NCBI RefSeq assembly: GCF_002161675.1
Contig: NZ_NFIH01000003.1
Location: forward strand, 62,001-126,000
Reading direction: 5' to 3'
Length of the DNA: 64,000 nt
Source of the DNA: Pseudoflavonifractor sp. An44
Lineage (GTDB): Bacteria > Bacillota > Clostridia > Oscillospirales > Oscillospiraceae
Part shown: in pieces, positions 29,642 through 41,029 of the stretch
How the letters are laid out: every line of letters begins with the position of its first letter
How positions within the stretch are numbered: position 1 is the stretch's first letter
Notes under the pieces: model-generated
Told to the model about the DNA's origin: nothing
Database searches by the model: none
What the model saw: the letters and a program-made list of their open reading frames with translations, nothing else
Position numbers and translations under genes: made by a program

Positions 29642-29644
29642 GAA

Positions 29645-30607
29645 TCAATCTCCGGTGGGGAAATAATCTTGCAGGAAGGTGTCCACCGCCGTCCAGTACA
29701 GCCGGGGGTTGGTGCCCACGGCGTTGGCGTGTCCGGCGTCGGGCATCCACAAAAAGCTCTTGGGGCACTTGGCGGCCTGGTACAGCTTTCCCATCATGGA
29801 GGAGGGGACAAAGTCGTCCTCCACGCCGTGGATGAACAGGGTGGGGGTTTTGGACTGGGCCACCGCCTGGATGGGGGCGGCGTCCCGCAGGTCATATCCA
29901 GCCCGGCGCAGGGCGGTTTTCCGCAGCATGGAGAAGAGGGCGGAGGTGGGCATAGGCACCGGGGCGTGGATGTATTCCTCCCGGAAGTTCTGGAGCACGT
30001 GGTGCATCTGGGCCTCGATGGTGGTATAGGCGCAGTCGGACACCGCCGCCTTCACCTGTTCCGGCAAGGCCCCGCCGGTGGCCAGAAGGACGGTGGCGGC
30101 CCCCATGGATACACCGTGGAGGAGAATCTCTGCGTCAGGGTCCCGGCGGAGAATGTAGTTGATCCAGCCCACCAGGTCCAGCCGCTCGTCGTAGCCCCAA
30201 CCCACGTAGTCGCCTTCGCTCTCGCCGTGGCCCCGCTGGTCGGGCATCAGGACGTTCCAGCCCTCCTGGTGGTAGTGCAGGCCGATGGCACCCATGGCCT
30301 CGTGGGTGTCGTGGTAGCCGTGGACGCAGATGGCCCAGCGGTGGGTCTGGGTGTCAGCGGGCACCACAGCGGCCCAGAGGATGAGCCCGTCAATGGCCTG
30401 GATGGTGGCCGAGCGGAAGCCCTCGGCTTTTCTGGCCCAGGCCCGGCCCTCACGCTGGGGCTCGTTGGGGTCCTGGTAGTCCGGCTCCCGGGTCTGAGGG
30501 GTCATGGCTTTGGCATAGAGGCGGTTGCCCACGGCAGCCATGCCTCCGGCGGCTCCGGCCCCGGCTGCGGCGAGGCCCAACAGGTAAAAAGCGGGTTTTT
30601 TCTTCAT
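29645..30607 (-). CDS. Membrane-anchored alpha/beta hydrolase
   Basis: The protein has 320 residues. A basic N-terminus MKKKPAFYLLG leads into a hydrophobic Ala/Gly-rich segment (about 5-28) that could be a signal anchor. An alpha/beta hydrolase fold follows, with the oxyanion region VHGYHD, DQRGHGESEGD, the nucleophile elbow HGVSMGAA, an acid near HGVEDDFVP and the His in DAGHANA. It resembles the BAAT/YqkD-like serine hydrolases, substrate unknown. The ATG at 30607 follows AGGAGGG; an earlier in-frame ATG does not. Confidence 0.85.
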   Translation of the reverse strand: MKKKPAFYLLGLAAAGAGAAGGMAAVGNRLYAKAMTPQTREPDYQDPNEPQREGRAWARKAEGFRSATIQAIDGLILWAAVVPADTQTHRWAICVHGYHDTHEAMGAIGLHYHQEGWNVLMPDQRGHGESEGDYVGWGYDERLDLVGWINYILRRDPDAEILLHGVSMGAATVLLATGGALPEQVKAAVSDCAYTTIEAQMHHVLQNFREEYIHAPVPMPTSALFSMLRKTALRRAGYDLRDAAPIQAVAQSKTPTLFIHGVEDDFVPSSMMGKLYQAAKCPKSFLWMPDAGHANAVGTNPRLYWTAVDTFLQDYFPTGD

Positions 30608-30785
30608 GGCGCACCCTCCTGGCATCGTTTTCTCCATGATACTCCAATGGAAAGCCAATCGTCAAGAGAAGTTTGCCCCTTTTCAGGTGGGGGCATACCG
30701 ATTCTCACCGCCCTTCCAAAGACGCTCCGCTGGGGGAAAACTTCCTTTTATTAAGAATAGATGGAACGCACCCCCGGTAGCACTC

Positions 30786-30814
30786 TTGAAATCCTACCAA
30801 ACATATGGTATTAT
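30786..30814 (+). promoter_or_regulatory. Promoter and operator candidate of the second rrf2 gene
   Basis: TTGAAA (30786-30791), 17 bases, TATTAT (30809-30814). The spacer and -10 carry an imperfect palindrome TACCAAACATATGGTA, preceded by CCTAC as in the cysK operator. Autorepression is inferred. Confidence 0.6.
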
Positions 30815-30841
30815 AGGACAAAGGACTATGGGGGTATGGAT

Positions 30842-31279
30842 ATGAAGATTTCCACAAAAGGGCGGTACGCCCTGCGGCTGATGGTGGACCTGGCTGCCCA
30901 CGGCGGGGAGGACAACCCGGTTTCCCTGCGGGATGTGGCGGGGCGGCAAAACCTCAGCGATAAATACCTGGAGCAGATCGTCACACCTTTGTCCCGGGCT
31001 GGGCTGGTGCGCTCGGTGCGGGGTGCCGGAGGGGGCTATCTTCTCACCCGTCACCCGGAGGAGTACACCGTGGGCGACATTCTCCGGCCTCTGGAGGGGG
31101 ATTTGGCCCCCGTGGAGTGCGCCACCGATGACGGCTTCTGTGACCGCTGCGGGGACTGTGTGACCATCGAGCTGTGGCAGGAGATTCACCGGGCGGTGTC
31201 CGCCGTGGTGGACGGTACCACCCTGGGCGACTTGGTGGTGCGCTACCACGCCAAGCACTGCGGAAGCTGCAACCAATGA
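30842..31279 (+). CDS. Rrf2-family regulator (second copy)
   Basis: The protein has 145 residues. The winged helix begins MKISTKGRYALRLMVDLAAH, and YLEQIVTPLSRAGLV and VRGAGGGYLLTR are present. Three Cys in ECATDDGFCDRCGDC fit an IscR-like cluster site, and two more occur near the end (KHCGSC). The ATG at 30842 is used because GGGGGT lies just before it. Its stop overlaps the start of the GT39-like gene (ATGA), an unusual operon partner for such a regulator. Confidence 0.9.
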   Translation: MKISTKGRYALRLMVDLAAHGGEDNPVSLRDVAGRQNLSDKYLEQIVTPLSRAGLVRSVRGAGGGYLLTRHPEEYTVGDILRPLEGDLAPVECATDDGFCDRCGDCVTIELWQEIHRAVSAVVDGTTLGDLVVRYHAKHCGSCNQ

Positions 31280-32838
31280 GCATACGACTGGAAAAAGGGG
31301 CACAGCGGACTTGGCTGCTGCCCCTGCTTCTCGTTTTGATTGGGGTGGCGGTGCGGCTGTGGCAGCTGGGCGGGGTGCCATGCGGGCTCAACCAGGACGA
31401 GGCCTACGCCGGATATGAGGCCTACTCCATGCTCACCTACGGGGTGGACTCCTGGGGGTACACCAATCCCTGCTACTTCATCTCCTGGGGCAGCGGCATG
31501 AATGTGCTGGAGAGCTATCTGGCCATGCCCTTTGTGGCCCTGCTGGGCCTCACGGAGTTGGCCATCCGCCTGCCCCAGGCCATTCTGGCCTGTGTGAGCC
31601 TCCCAGTGGTGTACCTGCTGCTCACCCGGCTCTTCTCCCGGCGGGTGGGCCTCATCGGGCTGTTTCTCACCGCCATCTGCCCCTGGCATATCATGCTCAG
31701 CCGCTGGGGACTGGAGTCCAATCTGGCCCCGGGGCTGCTGCTGTTGGGGCTGTATTTTCTGGTGCGGGGGCTGGATTCCCCGCCCTGGCTGCTGCTGGCT
31801 GCCTTGTTCTATGGCCTGTCCCTGTACGCCTACGCCACCCTCTGGGTGGTGCTGCCCCTGACTTTGGCGGCGTTTCTCCTTTACCTGCTCTACACGAAGA
31901 GATTAACATTTACCCCCTATCTGGCGGGGGCGGTGGGCCTGCTGTTTGTGATGGCCTTGCCTCTTCTCCTCTTTGTGCTGGTGAATTTGGGGGTGCTGGA
32001 GGAGATTCGCACCCCGTTTTTGTCCGTGCCCCGGCTGGTGTCCATGCGGACCTCCGAGGTGGATTGGCGCAACCTCTTCTCCCTGGAGGCCTACCAGACC
32101 CTGGGGGAGATGGTGTTCGGGGAGGGGGACGGACTTATTTGGAACAGCCTGCCCCAATATGGCATGTTCTATCGGTTCAGTTGGCCCTTTATGATCCTGG
32201 GCGGCGTGCGCATGGCCATTCGGGCGGTACGGGGCGCCAAGGAGCGCCGATTTACCGGAGAGGGCCTGCTGCTGTTGGGGTTTGCCTGCGCCGCCTTGGT
32301 GAGCCTGTCCCTGGACTATCGGAACATCAACAAAGCCAATTCCCTCCACCTCTACCTGCTGGTCCTGCTGGCTTTTGGGGTGGACTGGGTGTTTGGTTTT
32401 GGTAAGGCCCACCCGGTGCTGCCCTGGGGGGTGGTGGCGGTGTATGCCGTGGCCTTCGGGCTGTTTGTGAACACCTATTTCACCACCTATAACGACGACA
32501 TCGACGTCCAGTTCCGCTACGGGGTGGGGGATGCGGTGGCGTATGTCAAGGAGCAGGGGTTTGAGTCGGTGGCGGTGGACTCCACGGTGGTCTACTCCCA
32601 CATCCTCTTTTATGACCAGACCCCACAGCCGGAGTTTGCCCAGACCGTGGAGTATGCAAACTACCCCTCTCCCTACCTCAGCGTCTCCTCCTTTGGCCGC
32701 TACACCTTCGGAGTGGATGGGAACGATTTGGACCCAAATACCGCCTATATCATCCATGTCAGCAGCTATGACGCCTTCCGAGACGCGGGATATACCGTGG
32801 AGGAGTTTGGCCTGTATGGGGTGGCCTATCTGGAATAG
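31276..32838 (+). CDS. GT39/ArnT-like membrane glycosyltransferase
   Basis: The protein has 520 residues and about ten to twelve hydrophobic segments. The first external loop carries NQDEAYAGYEAY, the acidic motif expected of GT-C enzymes that use polyprenyl-phosphate sugars. LTELAIRLPQAI follows, as in the ArnT/PMT_2 group. The C-terminal 130 residues are a soluble outward-facing domain. Donor and acceptor are unknown. It is translationally coupled to the upstream Rrf2 gene and is not similar enough to the PMT enzyme at 9745 to be a recent duplicate. Confidence 0.8.
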   Translation: MSIRLEKGAQRTWLLPLLLVLIGVAVRLWQLGGVPCGLNQDEAYAGYEAYSMLTYGVDSWGYTNPCYFISWGSGMNVLESYLAMPFVALLGLTELAIRLPQAILACVSLPVVYLLLTRLFSRRVGLIGLFLTAICPWHIMLSRWGLESNLAPGLLLLGLYFLVRGLDSPPWLLLAALFYGLSLYAYATLWVVLPLTLAAFLLYLLYTKRLTFTPYLAGAVGLLFVMALPLLLFVLVNLGVLEEIRTPFLSVPRLVSMRTSEVDWRNLFSLEAYQTLGEMVFGEGDGLIWNSLPQYGMFYRFSWPFMILGGVRMAIRAVRGAKERRFTGEGLLLLGFACAALVSLSLDYRNINKANSLHLYLLVLLAFGVDWVFGFGKAHPVLPWGVVAVYAVAFGLFVNTYFTTYNDDIDVQFRYGVGDAVAYVKEQGFESVAVDSTVVYSHILFYDQTPQPEFAQTVEYANYPSPYLSVSSFGRYTFGVDGNDLDPNTAYIIHVSSYDAFRDAGYTVEEFGLYGVAYLE

Positions 32839-32846
32839 AAAGAAAA

Positions 32847-32918
32847 TTAGCACTCTCGAAAAGAGAGTGCTAATTGTTTACACTCTGTTCATGATTTTTC
32901 CTAGCGAAGAGGTATACT
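32847..32918 (+). promoter_or_regulatory. clpB control region with CIRCE
   Basis: A perfect CIRCE is at 32847-32873 (TTAGCACTC-N9-GAGTGCTAA). A -10 candidate TATACT lies at 32913-32918 with only a poor -35 (CATGAT). The operator is therefore upstream of the -10, unlike at groESL and hrcA. A single GGTCAAA follows, but no full CtsR site. Confidence 0.8.
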
Positions 32919-32988
32919 AAGGTCAAACAACAGATTGGGGCGGGAGTCGAGGGGCTCCCAAGCACCCCATGCAAAGGAGTGTAGCCTT

Positions 32989-35583
<2,595 letters not shown>

Positions 35584-35593
35584 ACAGCATACG

Positions 35594-35637
35594 AAAGAGC
35601 CCGGAAGGGAGCGAAACCGCTCCCTTCCGGGCTCTTT
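35594..35637. terminator. Strong terminator after clpB
   Basis: A perfect 19-bp stem, AAAGAGCCCGGAAGGGAGC with its complement, has a 6-base loop and TTTGTCTATT following. Confidence 0.88.
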
Positions 35638-35639
35638 GT

Positions 35640-35780
35640 CTATTCGTGGTTTCCATTTCCGTGTTTGTGCCCATTTCCGTTGCCGCAGCCGCTGCCCGTC
35701 TCGTCCACCGAGGGCGGGGTAATGTCCGGGTATTCCGCCTGGAGGCTGGCCAACAGGTCCCGCAGCTCCCGCATGGTCAT
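35640..35780 (-). CDS. Small ORF, 46 residues, with Gly/Asn/His-rich tail
   Basis: It starts MTMRELRDLLASL and ends with a run of Gly, Asn and His around GCGNGNGHKHGNGNHE. The same frame is open upstream and reads sensibly (SEWISLRESYE) back to an A7T6 tract at the end of the amidohydrolase gene. It could therefore be a slightly longer protein or a gene remnant. There is no clear Shine-Dalgarno sequence before either ATG. The tail could bind metal. The family is not recognised and the confidence that it is expressed is low. Confidence 0.35.
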   Translation of the reverse strand: MTMRELRDLLASLQAEYPDITPPSVDETGSGCGNGNGHKHGNGNHE

Positions 35781-35829
35781 CTCATACGATTCACGAAGGG
35801 AAATCCATTCACTACAGGAAAAAATTTTT

Positions 35830-37404
35830 TTAACCCTGGTACAGCACTTCTCCCTGCTTCCAGGTGGACACCACAGAGACCTCCCGCAGAGCCTCAGGCC
35901 GTACCTCCAGGGGATTGGCGGACAGCCGCACCAGGTTGGCCTGCTTGCCCACCGCCAGAGAGCCCTTTTCCTTCTCCTCGCTGTACTGCCAGGCGGCGTG
36001 AACGGTCACCGCCTTCAACGCCTCGTACACAGGAATCCGCTGCTCGGGGCCCAACTGCACCCCGTTTTTGGTCACCCGGTTGACGGCACACCAGATAGTC
36101 TCCAACATGTCGCAGGGGATGACGGGGGTGTCCTGGTGGAAGGTGAAGGGCATCCCCAAATCCAGGGCGGCCTTGGCGGGGGAGAGGGCGGCGGCCCGCT
36201 TGGCCCCCAGGTTTTGCAGGTGGATGTCCCCCCAGTGGTACACGTGGGCCACAAAGAAGGAGGGGGTGAACCCCAACGCCTTGGCCTGGGGCAGCTGGTC
36301 CACCCCAATGAGCTGGGCGTGGATAATCACCGGGCGTACATCCCGGAGGTTGGGGTGGCTCTGCATGACTTTGGCCCCCATGTCCAGGTACTGCTGGGCG
36401 GCGGCGTCGCCGTTGCAGTGGGCCAGAATCTGCACCCCTTCCTGAGCCGCCAGGGTGAGGGCCTGCTCCACTTGTTCGTCCGTCATGGTGGGGTAGCCCC
36501 GGTACTCGCTCTCCCCCTGGTAGGGGGTGCGCAGCCAGGCGGTGCGCCCCTGGGGGGAGCCGTCCAAGAAGATTTTCACACCACCCAGCCGCAGGCCATG
36601 GTGGTAGCCGTTCCTGCTGTCCCGGAAGGCCACCCGGGCGGCGTGGAGGTCGGCCACGCCGGGATAGCCCACCACGTCCAGGGTCAGGGCGTTTTGGGCT
36701 AACAATCCTTGATAGAGGGGGAAGAGTTCCGCGGCAATCATGCCCTCTTGGGCGGTGGTGATGCCGTGGGCGGCGTAGGTGTGCTGGGCTCGGGCAAAGG
36801 CCTCTTTCAACTGGTCAAACCCGGGCATGGGGGCCTTACGGAGGTTGCTGACAAAGGCGTTTTCCTCCGCGTACCCCGTGAGTTCCCCACCGTTTCGGCC
36901 AAAGGTGCCCCCTTCCGGGTCGGGGGTACTCCCGGTAAGGAACAGCTGGTGGAGAGCGGCGGAGTTGAACACCCCCATATGTCCCGAGGCGTGCTGGATG
37001 ACCACCGGGTTATTGGGGGCGGCCTTGTCCAGCAGTTCACGGGTGGGGTGGGCGTGCTCGGTGAGGTGGTTGTGGTCGTAGCCCTGGCCGAACACCCATT
37101 GTCCGGCGGGGATGTGGTTGTCCCGGATGAATCCGGCCACCGCCTCCTCCAGCTGGGCAAAGTCGCACACTTCCCCCAGGGGCACTTGCAGCAGGCTGTT
37201 GGCGGCGGCGGACAGGTGGCTGTGGGGGTCCACAAAAGCGGGCAGCAGGGCGTCCCCCTGCAAGTCCACCTTGGTGGCTCCGGTGGTGTTGAGGGCGTCG
37301 GTGCCCAGGGCGACAATACGCCCATCTTCTACTAACAGGGCATCGGTGGGCACGGGGGACTCCATGGTGAGAATGGGGCCGTTGACAAATAACGTGCGGT
37401 TCAT
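35830..37404 (-). CDS. Amidohydrolase, YtcJ-like
   Basis: The 524-residue protein belongs to the amidohydrolase superfamily. It has the metal motif FVDPHSHL near residue 60, HCNGDAAAQQYLD, and DTPVIPCDMLETIW near the C-terminus, the layout of the YtcJ / exoenzyme-regulatory-protein group. These enzymes hydrolyse amide or imide bonds; the substrate is unknown. The ATG at 37404 follows AAAGGAGG. A longer in-frame reading upstream lacks such a site and overlaps the hsd promoter. Confidence 0.87.
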   Translation of the reverse strand: MNRTLFVNGPILTMESPVPTDALLVEDGRIVALGTDALNTTGATKVDLQGDALLPAFVDPHSHLSAAANSLLQVPLGEVCDFAQLEEAVAGFIRDNHIPAGQWVFGQGYDHNHLTEHAHPTRELLDKAAPNNPVVIQHASGHMGVFNSAALHQLFLTGSTPDPEGGTFGRNGGELTGYAEENAFVSNLRKAPMPGFDQLKEAFARAQHTYAAHGITTAQEGMIAAELFPLYQGLLAQNALTLDVVGYPGVADLHAARVAFRDSRNGYHHGLRLGGVKIFLDGSPQGRTAWLRTPYQGESEYRGYPTMTDEQVEQALTLAAQEGVQILAHCNGDAAAQQYLDMGAKVMQSHPNLRDVRPVIIHAQLIGVDQLPQAKALGFTPSFFVAHVYHWGDIHLQNLGAKRAAALSPAKAALDLGMPFTFHQDTPVIPCDMLETIWCAVNRVTKNGVQLGPEQRIPVYEALKAVTVHAAWQYSEEKEKGSLAVGKQANLVRLSANPLEVRPEALREVSVVSTWKQGEVLYQG

Positions 37405-37465
37405 GGCAGCAACCTCCTTTTTCTCTATTATGCCCCTGTTGGATGCGGTTATCAAGGTGGAGTTC

Positions 37466-37494
37466 TTGCCCAGTCTCCGGGTGTTTGGTATAAT
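37466..37494 (+). promoter_or_regulatory. Promoter of the hsd operon
   Basis: TTGCCC (37466-37471), 17 bases, TATAAT (37489-37494). It is divergent from the amidohydrolase gene. Confidence 0.7.
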
Positions 37495-37535
37495 GAGACA
37501 AATCGACAAGCTATGAATTTGGGAGGATACCTGCC

Positions 37536-39038
37536 ATGGCAGAACAACACACCGCCGGCATTGGATTTGAAAAGCAGATTTGGGACGCCGCCTGCGTCCT
37601 GCGGGGCAACTTGGACGCTTCCGAGTACAAATCCGTGGTGCTGGGTTTGATTTTCTTAAAATATATTTCCGACCGCTTCCAGGCCAAATATCAGGAGCTG
37701 GTGGAGGAGGGCGAGGGCTTTGAAGAGGACCGGGACGAGTATACCTCCGAGAACATCTTCTATGTGCCCCAGGAGGCCCGGTGGAATGTGGTGGCCGCCG
37801 CGGCCCATACCCCCGAGATCGGCGCTGTCATTGACGACGCCATGCGTGCCATCGAGCGGGAAAACAAGCGATTGAAGGACATTCTGCCCAAGAACTTCGC
37901 CCGCCCGGAGCTGGACAAGCGGCGGCTGGGGGATGTGGTGGACCTGTTCACCAACATTCAGATGGTGGAGCACGGCTCCAGCAAGGATTTGCTGGGCCGC
38001 ACCTATGAATATTGCCTGTCCAAGTTTGCCGAGCAGGAGGGCAAGCTGGCCGGGGAGTTCTACACCCCCGCCTGCGTGGTGAAAACCCTGGTGGAGATTT
38101 TGCAGCCCTACAACGGCCGGGTGTATGACCCCTGTTGTGGCTCCGGGGGCATGTTCGTCCAGTCCGCCAAGTTCATTGAGAACCACGGGGGCAACATCGA
38201 CCGCATTTCTGTCTACGGCCAGGATTCCAACCCCACCACCTGGAAGCTGGCCCAGATGAATCTGGCCATCCGGGGCATCGAGGCGGACTTGGGCAAGTAC
38301 AACGCCGACACCTTCTTTGACGACTGCCACCCCCAGCTGAAAGCGGACTTCATCATGGCCAATCCCCCCTTCAACCTGTCCAACTGGGGGCAGGACAAGC
38401 TGCTGGACGATGTGCGCTGGCAGTACGGCACGCCCCCGGCGGGCAACGCCAACTTCGCCTGGCTCCAGCACATGATCTGGCACCTGGCCCCCAACGGGCG
38501 CATGGGTATGGTGCTGGCCAACGGCTCCCTGTCCTCCCAGAGCGGGGGAGAGGGGGACATCCGCAAACATATTATTGAGGCGGACTTGGTGGAGTGCATT
38601 GTGGCCATGCCGTCCCAGCTGTTCTATACCACCCAGATTCCCGTCTCCCTGTGGTTTTTGGCCCGGAACAAGAAGCAGAAGGGAAAGACCCTCTTTTTGG
38701 ACGCCCGCAAGCTGGGTACCATGGTGACCCGGAAGCTGCGGGAGCTCACCGACGAGGATATTAAAAAGCTATCGGATGCCTACAACGCCTACGCAGACGG
38801 CACCCTGGAGGAGGTCAAGGGCTTTTCCGCCGTGGCCACCATCCAGGAGATTGCCCAGCAGGACTACATTCTCACCCCCGGGCGGTATGTGGGGATTGAG
38901 GAGCAGGAGGAGGACGGCGAGCCCTTCCAGGAGAAAATGGAGCGGCTGACACGTGAGCTGTCCCAGCTGTTTGAGCAGTCCCACCAGTTGGAGCAGGAAA
39001 TCCGGGAGAAACTTGGGGGGATTGGGTTTGAAGTGTGA
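37536..39038 (+). CDS. hsdM: Type I restriction-modification methyltransferase subunit HsdM
   Basis: The protein has 500 residues. An N-terminal helical domain (FEKQIWDAACVLRGNLDASEY) precedes the N6-adenine methyltransferase domain, with motif I DPCCGSGGMF (from D198) and motif IV NPPF (276-279). It methylates adenine in the target chosen by HsdS and is needed for both modification and restriction. An AGGAGG-like GGGAGGA precedes the ATG. The specificity gene begins inside its 3' end. Confidence 0.96.
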   Translation: MAEQHTAGIGFEKQIWDAACVLRGNLDASEYKSVVLGLIFLKYISDRFQAKYQELVEEGEGFEEDRDEYTSENIFYVPQEARWNVVAAAAHTPEIGAVIDDAMRAIERENKRLKDILPKNFARPELDKRRLGDVVDLFTNIQMVEHGSSKDLLGRTYEYCLSKFAEQEGKLAGEFYTPACVVKTLVEILQPYNGRVYDPCCGSGGMFVQSAKFIENHGGNIDRISVYGQDSNPTTWKLAQMNLAIRGIEADLGKYNADTFFDDCHPQLKADFIMANPPFNLSNWGQDKLLDDVRWQYGTPPAGNANFAWLQHMIWHLAPNGRMGMVLANGSLSSQSGGEGDIRKHIIEADLVECIVAMPSQLFYTTQIPVSLWFLARNKKQKGKTLFLDARKLGTMVTRKLRELTDEDIKKLSDAYNAYADGTLEEVKGFSAVATIQEIAQQDYILTPGRYVGIEEQEEDGEPFQEKMERLTRELSQLFEQSHQLEQEIREKLGGIGFEV

Positions 39039-40269
39039 GTTACAAATTAAAAAGTTAAAAGATTTATGTATAGATGGAAAAGGTAAATATGGAATTCCTG
39101 CATCGGCAGTACCATTTGATGAATCACTGTATACATATCTGAGAATCACGGATATTACAGACGACGGTAGATTAAATAAGAGTGGCTTGGTTTCGGTCGA
39201 TGATGCAAAGGCCCAGCAGTATATTCTACAACCGAATGACATAGTTTTTGCAAGAACTGGTGGAAGTACAGGAAGAAATTATTTTTATGATGGTTCTGAT
39301 GGGGAATTGGTTTACGCTGGATTTCTTATCAAGTTTAGTATTGACCCTCAAATGGTAAACCCCAGGTATATTAAGTATTATTGCCAGAGCCAACTATACA
39401 AAGATTGGGTTAATTCATTTAATACAGGTAGCACTCGTGGAAACATCAATGCTCAAACGTTTGCCAACATGGAAATTCCAGTGCCACAGAGAGATCAACA
39501 AGACTTGTTGGTACAGATGCTATCTGTATTAGACCATAAAATTGACCTAAACAACAAAATCAACGCCAATCTCCAACAGCAGGCCCAAGCGATCTTCAAA
39601 AGCTGGTTTGTGGACTTTGAGCTGTTCCAGGATGGGGAGTTTGTGGAAAGCGAGTTGGGGCTGATTCCAAAAGGATGGACCGTCAAAAGAGCTGATTCGA
39701 TATTTGATATTTCGATAGGGAAAACACCACCAAGGAAGGAAAAAGAGTGGTTTAGTTTAGAAAAAACAGATATTAAATGGGTATCTATATCCGATATGGG
39801 TAAGTGCGGGGTATACATATCTGATACATCTGAACGTTTAACCCATTCAGCGATTGAAAAACATAATATTAAAATTGTTCCCGACAATACAGTGATACTT
39901 AGTTTTAAATTGACGGTGGGAAGAGTAGCCATTACTCACGGAACAATGGCTACCAATGAAGCGATTGCACACTTTAAGACGAGCGATGATATATTAGTTC
40001 CTTACCTGTATTGTTTCCTGAAAAACTTCAACTTCCAAACTTTGGGGAGTACGTCGTCAATAGCTACGGCAGTTAACTCAAAACTTATTAAACAGATGCA
40101 GATATTGTATCCTAATGACTTGGTTATAGAATCATTTGCTTCTACGGTATCTCCACTGTTTAATCAAATAAAGGTATTGGAAGAGGAAAATAAAAAATTA
40201 AGTGCAATTCGTGATTCGTTACTTCCAAAACTGATGTCCGGCGAACTGTCAGCAAATGAGGTGCAGTAA
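39028..40269 (+). CDS. hsdS: Type I restriction-modification specificity subunit HsdS
   Basis: It has about 413 residues with two target-recognition domains (about 1-160 and 205-365). A central conserved helix (LDHKIDLNNKINANLQQQAQAIFKSWFVDFE, about 172-202) separates them. A C-terminal helix (VLEEENKKLSAIRDSLLPKLMSGELS) closes the protein. The start is taken as TTG at 39028, overlapping the hsdM stop; no ATG fits after the overlap. From about 39040 the DNA turns sharply AT-rich compared with hsdM and hsdR, which suggests that the recognition domains were acquired by exchange. The DNA target cannot be predicted. Confidence 0.9.
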   Translation: MKCELQIKKLKDLCIDGKGKYGIPASAVPFDESLYTYLRITDITDDGRLNKSGLVSVDDAKAQQYILQPNDIVFARTGGSTGRNYFYDGSDGELVYAGFLIKFSIDPQMVNPRYIKYYCQSQLYKDWVNSFNTGSTRGNINAQTFANMEIPVPQRDQQDLLVQMLSVLDHKIDLNNKINANLQQQAQAIFKSWFVDFELFQDGEFVESELGLIPKGWTVKRADSIFDISIGKTPPRKEKEWFSLEKTDIKWVSISDMGKCGVYISDTSERLTHSAIEKHNIKIVPDNTVILSFKLTVGRVAITHGTMATNEAIAHFKTSDDILVPYLYCFLKNFNFQTLGSTSSIATAVNSKLIKQMQILYPNDLVIESFASTVSPLFNQIKVLEEENKKLSAIRDSLLPKLMSGELSANEVQ

Positions 40270-40270
40270 A

Positions 40271-41029
40271 ATGGAGGAAGAAAAAGACAAATTAAAAAAG
40301 GAGAGAGAAAAGAACGGTTTCGCCTGGAGTAACTGTGTCAGTCGTATAAAACGAAACTGGTGGAACTGGATTAAAGGAATACTAGTTTTTCTGTGTATTG
40401 GGGGATGTATTGTTGTTATATCGATGGCTTGTGCAGGATGGAGAATCGTATATGCACCAGAATTGGAACCGGATTGGGACTCTATCTCGGCTGTTTCATC
40501 GTTGATAAGCGCAGTGGGAACAGTTGCGGCTGTGTGGTCTGCGGTTCAGGTGCCTCAAAAAATAGCAAATAGACAAGATAAAATAGCACTATATGAGAAA
40601 AGAATAAATGCATTCCATGCGATGGAAGGACTCAAAGAATTCTCAGAATATATTTCAGTACCAGAAAATCAAAATATTTTGAATTGGCAGACGAAGTATT
40701 GGGGGATTCACAACCTGTTTGAAAGTAAAGAAGTAGGTAATCTGAGATTTTCATGTATGGAGAGAAGTCTATTGACGCATAAATGCTTAGAACAGGATGT
40801 ACAGGCAATAAATGGTCTATGTTTTTTATTCCCTGATGTGACAATGGATGAGACAGATATGATTTCCAAGGAACTATCTCAGTTTATTTTATTTATCTAT
40901 GGTGAAAATGGACAAGAATGGACTAGCGATCTTGTGCGGGAAAATAGACAACACTTTGTAACCATGTTTGATAATTTTTATAATAGAAATACGAAGAAAA
41001 TGTTAGCTTTGTTAATGCTGACAAAGTGA
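40271..41029 (+). CDS. Unknown membrane protein between hsdS and hsdR
   Basis: The protein has 252 residues and the family is not recognised. A charged, Lys/Glu-rich N-terminus (about 1-35) precedes one strong transmembrane segment (about 36-57; ILVFLCIGGCIVVISMACAGW). A second weaker hydrophobic stretch (about 74-95; AVSSLISAVGTVAAVWSAVQV) and a mostly helical C-terminal domain of about 150 residues follow. The layout resembles membrane proteins often annotated only as hypothetical near defence genes. It starts 1 base after hsdS and ends 11 bases before hsdR, so it is part of the operon. It shares the AT-rich composition of hsdS and not of hsdR. Confidence 0.75.
   Translation: MEEEKDKLKKEREKNGFAWSNCVSRIKRNWWNWIKGILVFLCIGGCIVVISMACAGWRIVYAPELEPDWDSISAVSSLISAVGTVAAVWSAVQVPQKIANRQDKIALYEKRINAFHAMEGLKEFSEYISVPENQNILNWQTKYWGIHNLFESKEVGNLRFSCMERSLLTHKCLEQDVQAINGLCFLFPDVTMDETDMISKELSQFILFIYGENGQEWTSDLVRENRQHFVTMFDNFYNRNTKKMLALLMLTK

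Noticed and set aside
32913-32935. GGTCAAAC after the clpB -10 considered as a CtsR operator.
   Set aside because: CtsR needs two spaced GGTCAAA-like heptads; only one is present.
35818-35835. A7T6 tract at the amidohydrolase stop considered as a programmed frameshift site extending the enzyme.
   Set aside because: The enzyme already ends at the usual family position, the stop comes before the tract, and no slippery heptamer in the right frame or stimulatory stem is evident.
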